Positions 54,530 to 64,000 of a DNA stretch of 64,000 nt are shown here, one piece after another; the stretch's first letter is position 1, and each line of letters starts with the position of its first letter. Under the pieces are notes generated by a model. It was not told the origin of the DNA and ran no database searches. It saw only the letters and a program-made list of their open reading frames with translations. The stretch covers positions 16,122,501 through 16,186,500 of the forward strand of contig OY540822.1 of assembly GCA_961205875.1 (NCBI GenBank), read 5' to 3'. The DNA is from Sialis fuliginosa (taxonomy: Eukaryota; Arthropoda; Insecta; Megaloptera; Sialidae). The position numbers were made by a program, and so were the translations under genes.

Positions 54530-57500
54530 ATAAAGGTGTGTAGTGTGTATATATTATTTCTTTTATTAGAATTATAAATTAAATATTTGACATTCTTTTC
54601 GTATAAAAACAATATTATGAATAGTTTCACTTTCCAATTCTAATAATAACTTGTTTTATAAATATATAATTAATACTTCTCTAGTTATATACATATATGT
54701 AAAAACAAATTAACTTTTTATATAAGAATTCGCTAATTTTAAAAAATCTATTGCAGGCTTGTATCAACACATTTTTTGAGGCCCTCTAAACAAAATATAA
54801 ATATAAAAAGACCCCTCCCCCACACCCCATAAAACAAATACTTATCTCCTAGTTTGCTACATTATCATAAATGAGATCTAAAACGATACAATAATGCTGA
54901 AAACTGCAAACAACTAAAACAGCGATAGTAAAAAAGGACGCGTAAGGCCGAAAAACGCCGTACTGGTGGAACAAGCGCCGTTTATAACGAAAAATGTATA
55001 TTAAGCCCAATTCTCACTTTACGTACTAATGTAACATCGACATGGAAATAGGTTGTACTGTATAGATAATATAGTAGACATTTTAGGATAAATAACAAAT
55101 CTAAATTCGATATATAATAGTTTCTTTTACTGGAGAAAATTGAGCATATTTTGAAAGAGTCGAGAAATAAAAATAATCGCAAGTTATGAAATTTTCATAC
55201 ATTATAAATTTAATTGATAAATGTAATGGCGAAATTTAATTTTCATGTCACAATATTTTATTATTCGGAAAATATAACTAAAGCTGTATTTAATTTAAAA
55301 GTTTATCAAGAAATATCACTAAAAACTACTTTTTATTATTATTAATTATAAATTTCCGTTACTGAATTTCAAATTACCTAATAGCATATTTATTTATAAT
55401 TTTTTATTGACCTAGTATATAATTAAGGTTAAATTAAAATATATAATAATGTAGTAGAAAACCAGAAATGGTCAAACTGTTCTATTTATGTACATTAAAA
55501 ATATACCTTCACTTTTAGTCCTAATTTGGTTTGTTATTAATTTTTTGTTCTGTTTTTTATTTATAATAATAACATAGTAGTATTTTTTGTTGAAACTGCA
55601 AAGGAGCATTATAAATATTTAATTTAATTAATAATTTTTACACAACCCTGGCCACTGGGTTGACCCAATGGTTTTTTCCACTGCTGTCTCAGACAGTCGT
55701 TGTAAAAGAACCAAAGGCAAGTTCTAACTAAGAAACGTGATATATTTGTGTAATATAACCTGTTCTCTACAATATCAAACTATTTTAAGATACAAAATGA
55801 AATGCATTTTTATAAACGTCTCCAATATACTAAAAATAACTATATAGGGTTTCAATATATATACATATATATATATATACTTATTATTTAATACAAATAT
55901 AAAAAAAATCATTAGATATTTTAATTCAATTTTTCACTCTATTGTTTTATTGAAGAAAATCTAATAAGAAAATATGTATGATCTTTTATAGGTTTTATAA
56001 TTTACGAGAAACCGTTACATGTTGATAATTAGCAAAAAAAATAAGACGAATATATTATTTTAGAAAAAAGTGCGTCAATATGATCTGAATTATACCGATT
56101 TAAATATAATATTTGGCCAAGTTATTTACGAAATAACAAAGAAATGATTTACATTATGATTAAATCTATGCTAAAACCAAAGAAGGTTCACCAATATTGA
56201 CTCACTTAATACAATTATGGCAAATACGATAATTGATATTAAAAATACAGATTTTGATAAAAACGATTACAATTATGTATGACAATTTTAAATGTGAAAT
56301 ATTCTTCTTGTGGTTGAATTGTTCGTTATTATAAAATACAGTGACAAAATGAAGCAAAACCAAGATGTAAGATCTTTTTTCTATCCTAATGCGGGTATAT
56401 ACCATAATCTCGTAGTATAAAATTAAAACAATTACGTGCAAACATGTGTAAGAAAAATAATGTTATCGTTTTATTATCTATAAAATATTTTGCATGTCAT
56501 AATCAAGACAAAGATTTCTGACATTTTTCTGCAGAATTGACCTTGCACTTAACTTTAGTTAACGTGTCAAGCACCATTTGAGTAGCTTAATTTTACCACC
56601 TACTGGAAAGTTTTAGGAAATAAGTCTTTCAATAGTTTAATCAAAATTACTTAGATTTTATATACATTTTGAATGCGACTCTGTTAAATCCAGTTAATTT
56701 TTTATCGGTAATTGACTTTTACTGAAGAATATATAAAGACTAAATATCAAGGCACTTTACTCAGTGATATAATACTTAATTTTTGGGGTAATATGAATTA
56801 AATACTATATTGCTATAATTCATTTAAAAATATCAGAAAAATACAATCATTTCTTTGAACTCTTGATACAAAATATAATTGTCGACCAACAATATTTTTT
56901 ATTAATTATTCGTCATAAAAAATTACAATTGAAAACACATTTAACTATAATTCGATTTTTAAAATACTTTTTCAACTTAATTAAAACCCTTGTCAATTCA
57001 ATATTAGAAAGTACGGTCCTGTTACAGAATAATGAACTATAAAATTAAATTTGAATAGGAATTTTCCATAGAACAAGTATAGCTAGGGCCCTAAAATTTT
57101 TTATATTTCTAAACTTTACCAAATATAGATACGATATACTAGAACCAGTTTTTTAAGTGTATGTATACATTAAACATATACATATATGTATGTATTTGCG
57201 ATTCAATTGTCAAGAAAACATTATGTAAGGATTTAAATTTCGCAAAAAAAAAACTAATATAATGGTGCACTTCGCATATATTATTCTATGGAAAAATACA
57301 AGATGCTTAAGGAAATTACGCAACTATTTTTGCACAATGTAAACCGCCAGTTAAAATGTTAGTTTTTAATTATTGATTATTAGGTTCATAAGAACAATTA
57401 AATAAGTAATCACGAATTACCGCAAAAAGTTTCAAAGATGTGAAAAGAAATTTCTTTGGAAGCAATAATGAGTAATATACGTGCAAGGTTCAATTAATGT

Positions 57501-60324
57501 ATGTCAAAGAAAGAGTTATTGGCCGCAAACTACGTGCAAAATGTCATGTAATGGGTTAAATGCACTTTTAAATTTAACCATTGTTAGACACGTCATATGA
57601 AAATTCAATTTTATAACAATCTTGTTCAATCAAAATCATCAAATGTAATTATAACCAACATCTAGTTCAATTATTACGAAATGTTATGAAAATTTTCAAG
57701 TTCAAGAAAAATAAGTTAAAATACAATGTCATAATATGTACTTATGGTTAATATTTTTAAATCGAATTGACTATTAATAGCTCATATCAAGGGTCAATAT
57801 AGTTTATATATTTTGATTACACTAACTGATTCTAATAATTTAAAAGTTCTTATATTAATTTAAAAATATGTTCACTTATTTAATTAGCCTAATAATATTA
57901 TATTATTATTGATTTGTTTTTAATAGAATAGGTCATTACCAAAATTTAATTTGATTTTTAATAATAATTTATTCACATTTAATATTCAACTGAATGAATA
58001 TCAGTTAATTATTTTACGAAAATTCGATAACATAGTCATAGGTACATATTTTATTGCAATTATTGTTTATTATCAATAATTTAAAAAATTAATTATTTAT
58101 ATATTTTTAAGACCGGTACTGCACAATATAATCTAAATTTATTTCTAAATAAAAAATATCGCAATGCAGATTACTTCTTAAAACTTAAATACATAATATT
58201 ATCATTAAAGATATGACTCACATGAGGAAATTAAAAAATATTTATTACGTTTGCATTAACTAAAAATGTAAGGTATTTATCCCCTCGTCGAAGATTTTTT
58301 TAATAATTACTATTAATATTGAAGGTAATTATGTACGATTTAGAAGTTATAGTCTACATTAGAATTAAAGATTTTTTTTACCTATAAAATAACGATCTAT
58401 ATTTGTGAAAAAAATACTGTTTTATTTTATATAGAAATGATTTACCTATGTATAGTATATTACTATCAAAATGTTGATTATAACAATGCGGTTTTTATTG
58501 TTGTAACAATAGTTTTATTAAATCACTACGCATGCGTATTATCAACAAATAAGCATAAGAAAAACTAACAAAGAGATGAATGTAAAATGAAGAAGATTAA
58601 GTGAGATAGATAGAATTACATAAAAATCAATATTTCGTTGATATCCTCTAAGAGTCTTCTAAGCACAACATTGGAAATTCTTTTAAACTAATTTTTTTTA
58701 ATTTATAAAGGTCTAATTTTGTATTTCCCATTACTGTAAAATATATATTACTTATATTTGAAAATAAAAAAAATATCGACTTACAAAAAATAAATGAAAC
58801 CAAATGCATTATTTTTTACAATCAATAACAAAAATACAACTAACGAAAAAAAGTTAAGGTTATTTTTTATCGAGTAATTAAAATAAATATGATTTTGAAG
58901 AATTGACAGAAAATGGATAAACCCCCCCTATATATATATGTATATACATATTGAAGCAAACAGGTAGAAGAGAACGCTTTTATCGGTATAGCTTTTCACT
59001 CGTTAAGAAATCGTCATACGGGACAGATAGTCACAACTACTAACAACGTTTATAATACTACCTAGGAAAAGTAAATAAAAATAATTCATTATATACACCT
59101 ATATATACATATGTGTATAACTATCAAAATAAGCTAGTGTTGTGCAAGAACTGAAAATAATTATTTAGTTGTGGCTATAGTTATTGTTTTTTTTTTTCAA
59201 AAATGAATAATACAGTACAAGTGTTTTTGGAATCATGGAGATCTCTTTTGAGGCAAGATGTAAGATTTCTTATTTATTTATTTATTTTGAACATATACAA
59301 ATACGTAACTATATTACATATATGTACATTGTTGTACCTATGTACAGAAAATATTTTTTTTAATTATTATTTTGTTCTGTCTATATTACTATTTTATGTA
59401 TAGTAGTTATTTTTCATGTATGTACATATTTTGAAATAAAAATGCAAGCCGATAACCGCGAAAGCCTAAGTATTAGATAAATAACTGTTATTATTAAAAG
59501 AATAATAAGAGAGAGTGTATACATTTTCAAGTCTTCAATGGAAAATTTTAACAAATTTTCACAATTTAAATTTATGGGGTTTCTTAAACAATTAAATGAT
59601 CTTTATATAGAACAACAAAAAAATGTTTTGCTCATTGAATGCAGGAGGTGTCAAAATGTTTCAATAATAAATAATCGATATTTTAATTTAATTTTAAATT
59701 CTGCAAAACTTTTTACGGCATGTTATTGTAGTTGCATACATCAAAAATAATATAAATATTTCAAAATTGTATATGTACGTACAATAATTATACCTACTTA
59801 AGTAAAGAAAATTATAATACATACATTTTTTAATTTTAATAAATTTTGAATACATTTTTATTAAAAGTAAAAAATATTTTTTTCCAATATCACAACTCAT
59901 TTTCACAAATTAATAATCTAAAAAAATAAAATCAAAAATTCCTTTCCAAAAATAATTAATTAAAATAAACTTTTGAGAATACATATGTAACAATAATTGA
60001 TTTTTCTAAGATCATGTGGGTGAGTCAATTATTTTTTCGTTATTTTATAAGGATGCACTTTCTATCACGTACGAAAGAAAACATTTATTTAAAGAAAAAA
60101 ATGCATAAATAGATTCATACAAATATCTTAAAAATCACCAACGAAAATAAACTACTACCAAAGCTTATTGCTTACATCATCAGATATACATACAAAGAAA
60201 TAATTTTTATAGCAACTGAGCAAGCAAGTTAACATTATAATAGGATTGTAGAAAAAATGTTGTGTGCATAATCTCGGATGTAAAACTGTAATTTTACATC
60301 CGTTACACAAATAACTATTCATTA

Positions 60325-60713
60325 CCGAAGTCCGCAAATATAGTTTGTTTTTTAAAATATGTCTTTTATTTTATTTATGTTTTTCTCCAGTAATGATTAA
60401 AATAAAACCAATAATGAGCACGCAGTGATGATTACAAAATGATAAGTACACAAAACTTATAAAATAAAGAATTGAAAATTAGAAACTATGATAGTTTAAT
60501 AATTAATAAATAGATACACTAATAATTAGTTTAAATGTCCACCATTTTGACACCCATTGGCCGATTGTTATCAAATTAATCTGTGTGTCTATAGATTATG
60601 ATTCATTAATGGCAGTTATCAAATATCAACAAATATATCTAATTTAGTACATTTAATTAAATAAGGGTCCAACACTGGGCTATGGTCCAAGACTGGTGCC
60701 AGTTCCAGTTCCT
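60325..60713 (-). mobile_element. GGTACTGGCACC-family MITE, reverse copy
   Basis: GTCCAAGACTGGTGCCAGTT marks one end, followed by a duplicated CCAGTT and TA. Internal words ATTTTGACACCCATTGGCCG and CCGCAAATATAGTTTG are shared with relatives. The other end is lost. Confidence 0.7.
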
Positions 60714-61439
60714 TAAATACATTACATATAAAGTGGAATAATTTTTAGTAATCTTTCCTTATGCCACAATTACTGCAAATTATCAAAAGATTAATTTTTC
60801 AGGATAAAATTTTCATGATCACAATTTGTACTTATATGAAAGTAATAAGCAAAAATATTACAAAAGACAACAAACATTCGAATTTAAATTTAGATATAAC
60901 GAGCGCAAATGACCTAATTTTTGTTAAAATAAATAATAAAAATATCAGTTATAAATATAATTAGCAAAGTAGAAACTAATAATTGTTATTACACTTTTTT
61001 TAAAGTAGACATATTAAATGTGATAAAACAATATGACGTTTCCACTATCAACAAACTATTTGGCCTTTAACATTTATTTCAAAATAATGTAGACATAGAG
61101 GCAACTAACTATTCTCGAAAATACAATAGGGGTATCACCGTTTGGGTAAAAATTATTTATTTAAATGGACTTTAAAAAAAACTATATTTTATTATTATGT
61201 AAAATATCATTTGTTTAATTAAACATAAATTGAAAGGTAATATTAATAAAGTAATGATTTAAATATAATTGAATTGAATTCGATTTAAGATAAATGATTA
61301 TGGGTGTAATTAATTTTTTTTTAAATCTTATAAATAAAAAAAATACTAGTTAAATGCATTAATTTTATCAATCCGTTATTCTGAAAATAACTTGATCAAA
61401 GAAAATTTAACCAAATTAAACTAGAAATAAATAATAAAA

Positions 61440-62014
61440 CAGTGGTGTATCTACCCGAGGGACAATATGGGGTTCAGCATTATTTTTTTATGACCCCATT
61501 TACATTATAACCTTATAGTCATTTATTATTAATTTTTATTATAAAATAAATAGATAATTTGAATGAACAATTGAGAACACTGTTAATATTTTTTGTTAAT
61601 ATCTATCCGTTATAAAATTTACTGTACCCCACTGATTCTTTTTGACGTACATTTCAGATTATGCCATAACTTTTTTAAATTAAATATTATTTCAACCGCA
61701 AAGAGCAAATTGATAATCTTAGGAATAAAATAATAGCTATGTTATCTTCAACATTTGTAAGCAATAGTTAAGTCGATCCAGAGCAAACTGGCTTAATACT
61801 AAGACAATTTCGACAAGGCCAGTAAAACAAAGGGGGATCAAGAGGGGGAAAACGAGGAGACATTTCTCCCCTCAGGAAAAATTATTACGACGTCTATAAT
61901 TTAAATAGCACGTTCGAAATATATCTACCTGAAATTTTAATATCACACGTGACGAGTTACAATGATCTTTGATAAAATTTGTCCCCAACTATAACAATGC
62001 TAGTTACGCCACTG
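61440..62014. mobile_element. Possible CAGTGGCGTA-ended transposon remnant
   Basis: CAGTGGTGTATCTAC on the left and CTAGTTACGCCACTG on the right, inverted with a few mismatches. No target duplication and no coding frame seen. Confidence 0.4.
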
Positions 62015-62771
62015 GGAAAATGATAAGGTTTTCAGAGACTTTACTCATTTTTTATATCACCATGAACTTGTTATTACTTGATCTATTATAATACATATAA
62101 TTGAAATGCTCACGTTTTGAAAACGGATTTTCATATTGCTTATTCATTTATTTTATTATATTATTACATATATGAAAGACATAACAAGTATATATTTGAT
62201 GATATGTACAAAATTTATTCAATTGCCATAAAGTCCAATAAGTACTTCATTAATAAAACTATCAATTTTCTAAACTGCGTGTTATATGAATTTACAATTT
62301 GTTGTTTTGAAAATATCGTTGAATCAAAAATCAAATTTCTTAATACATATAATTGTAATTAATAAAATTTGCAATACACTTTATAAAAGATTTATAAAAA
62401 AGTATTACTTTTTTTTTAATTTCTGACTTATCAGCCAAGGTTTATTTTTTATTTATTAATCGCATTAAATCTCACAATGACCTTTGAATCCAGAGTACGC
62501 TAAAAGAATATTTTTTTGCTCTAAAATACTAATGTCCAATATAATAATCGATAATAATACTTTGTATTTGTTTACTTACAACTAGAAGCTGAATCACATA
62601 TGTTTTCGTAATTTTATTTTAAAAACTCAGTTATTTCGTAAAGCTCGATTTTTATAATTTCAAAACTTTTCTTATTATAATTTTGTCGATACATAAGGTA
62701 TACTGCTTTTTGGGTCTGATGGGCTCCTTTTTATAATTCTCATCAACTCATGTTACAAATATCTCTTTATT

Positions 62772-63110
62772 AAATCAATTTAATTATCAAACTTCGCAAA
62801 TATAGTTTGTTTTTGGATAAAGTAATGGGCACCCAGTGATAAACACTTAATGATTACAAAATGATAAATACTGTCACAAAAGTTATAAAATAAAGAATCA
62901 TAAAATTGCAAACAATGTGTTGCTATTACACGAATAATTAGTTTAAATAACCATCATTTTGACCGATTGTCATAAAATTAAGCTGTTTTAAAGTGCCTAT
63001 AGATTATGATTCATTAATGGCAGTATGTAACCAAATATTTGTAATTGGGTATATTTGATTAAACAAGAATTCAACACTGGGGTATGATCCAAGACTGGTA
63101 CGAAATACGT
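62772..63110 (-). mobile_element. GGTACTGGCACC-family MITE, eroded reverse copy
   Basis: Shares CGCAAATATAGTTTGTTTTT and CACTGGGGTATGATCCAAGA with relatives. Its terminus is diverged (CTGGTACGAAATACG). Confidence 0.65.
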
Positions 63111-64000
63111 TAGTTAAATTTTATAATTTCATATGATTGTATATTTTCTTAGTTTTCAATGTCCATAGATAATTCTTTGTATTATTATTAATTAGTACTT
63201 TGACATTGTGTATATTATTGACATTTAATAGATTAATTAAGGAGTTTTCCATTTAAAAATATACGGAAATTAAGAAATACTAAAATCGATGAATTTTATT
63301 ATAAAATACCAACAATTATTGACATATTATAGTCTATGTCAAAGGTTATCATCTAAACACAATATTAGTTCGTGATAAGAGTTCTAGATGTTTCAAAAGT
63401 CTCTTAACAATTAAGAATTTAATAGAAAAAAACAGGAATACCCCGAAGCAAAACAAAAAAATCATATTTTTAGGTACATACTTAATTTGAAGATAAAAAT
63501 ATTATTTGAAGAATAAATAAATTAAATAATTATTTTCTATTGATTGTACAATATATGCGAAATTTAAAATCATCTTTTAACTGTCTAGAAAAGGAGGATA
63601 CATTGAAAACCTTGCCCTCTTTTCTATAATTTTATTTTGCCTATTTCTCATATAAACATATTTTAATTGGATTACGTATAACTACCTACTAATTATTAAA
63701 ATAACAAATTACAAATATTTACGTTTTAAAAAAAATTAGGAAATTATAGAATACCACTTGGAATTTCATGAAATTGAAATAAATACTGAAAATTTGAGCT
63801 CTTATAAAATTATAGTACAGCATATGCAAAGATTTTTCATTTTTTTTAGGAGCTCAAAACGTTTTAGAAGTATCTAATAAAATTATATAAAGCTGACAGT
63901 TTTATTTATATTTTTTATACGAAATGTATCGAGTTGAAAATTAACTTTATTCTTCAATGTTTAATGAAACTATTTTTGAATATGAAATAAGGATATGGAA

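Larger units (their letters stand above)
51339..64000. other. Right-hand AT-rich region, probably Roc2 intron and flank
   Basis: No convincing exon. Contains a promoter-like island at 53290-53410, TIR elements at 54336-54529, 60325-60713, 61440-62014 and 62772-63110. Open frames here are short, AT-biased and unsupported by splice sites or families. Confidence 0.6.

Noticed and set aside
59203-59259. Possible 19-codon start exon (MNNTVQVFLESWRSLLRQD) with donor GTAAGA
   Set aside because: Too short, no acceptor upstream and no following exon found; kept only as a note.
59538-59750. 70-residue open frame with Cys near its end
   Set aside because: Very AT-rich, no splice sites or domain, and Cys spacing does not match a known zinc motif.
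51360-64000. First exon of Roc2 within the window
   Set aside because: No minus-strand sequence encoding the conserved NAVAMWSWDVECDTC block was found by eye.

Overview
The window is strongly AT-rich, intron-bearing animal DNA, almost certainly from an insect: the proteins match insect or general animal families, introns follow GT..AG, and the spaces between exons are full of short TA-flanked inverted-repeat elements. A hemipteran-like genome is possible, but I cannot fix the order. I recognised no tRNA, rRNA, CRISPR array, operon or retroviral element.

Layout. (1) 605-15044, plus strand: a band 4.1-like protein 4A (EPB41L4A) gene in 15 coding exons, read through with matching splice phases to 924 residues. 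It holds a FERM domain and the conserved carboxy-terminal LKEIPYT block. Its second intron is 6.9 kb; the others are short. (2) 15045-19746: the space between two convergent genes, with an imperfect tandem duplication and a small GC-rich island carrying a CTCF-core-like word. (3) 19747-30940, minus strand: a short stature homeobox (Shox) gene in five coding exons, 475 residues, with a paired-class homeodomain and a terminal OAR motif. (4) 30941-40219: about 9 kb of AT-rich DNA with several MITEs, a GC-rich island and one possible minus-strand exon. (5) 40220-40601, plus: a single exon encoding the last fibronectin type III domain of Host cell factor (HCF), with no other HCF exon seen. It lies between an inverted, diverged copy of a satellite unit on the left and a foldback element (41191-42736) plus a 286-bp satellite array (about 43330-46880) on the right. 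(6) 47268-48223, plus: an apparently undescribed two-exon gene for a 116-residue single-pass membrane protein. (7) 51157-51338, minus: the last exon of Roc2/RNF7, the RING subunit of cullin-5 ligases; its earlier exons lie beyond the right edge. (8) 51339-64000: AT-rich DNA with a promoter-like island (DRE plus CCAAT box) near 53300-53410 and more MITEs.

The genes are separate housekeeping and developmental loci and do not form a pathway: a cortical FERM scaffold, a developmental transcription factor, and a ubiquitin-ligase RING subunit. The most unusual stretch is 39.5-46.9 kb. There an orphan, open HCF exon sits among inverted satellite copies and a foldback element that carries sixteen 59-bp palindromic units flanked by three CTCF-consensus-like sites.
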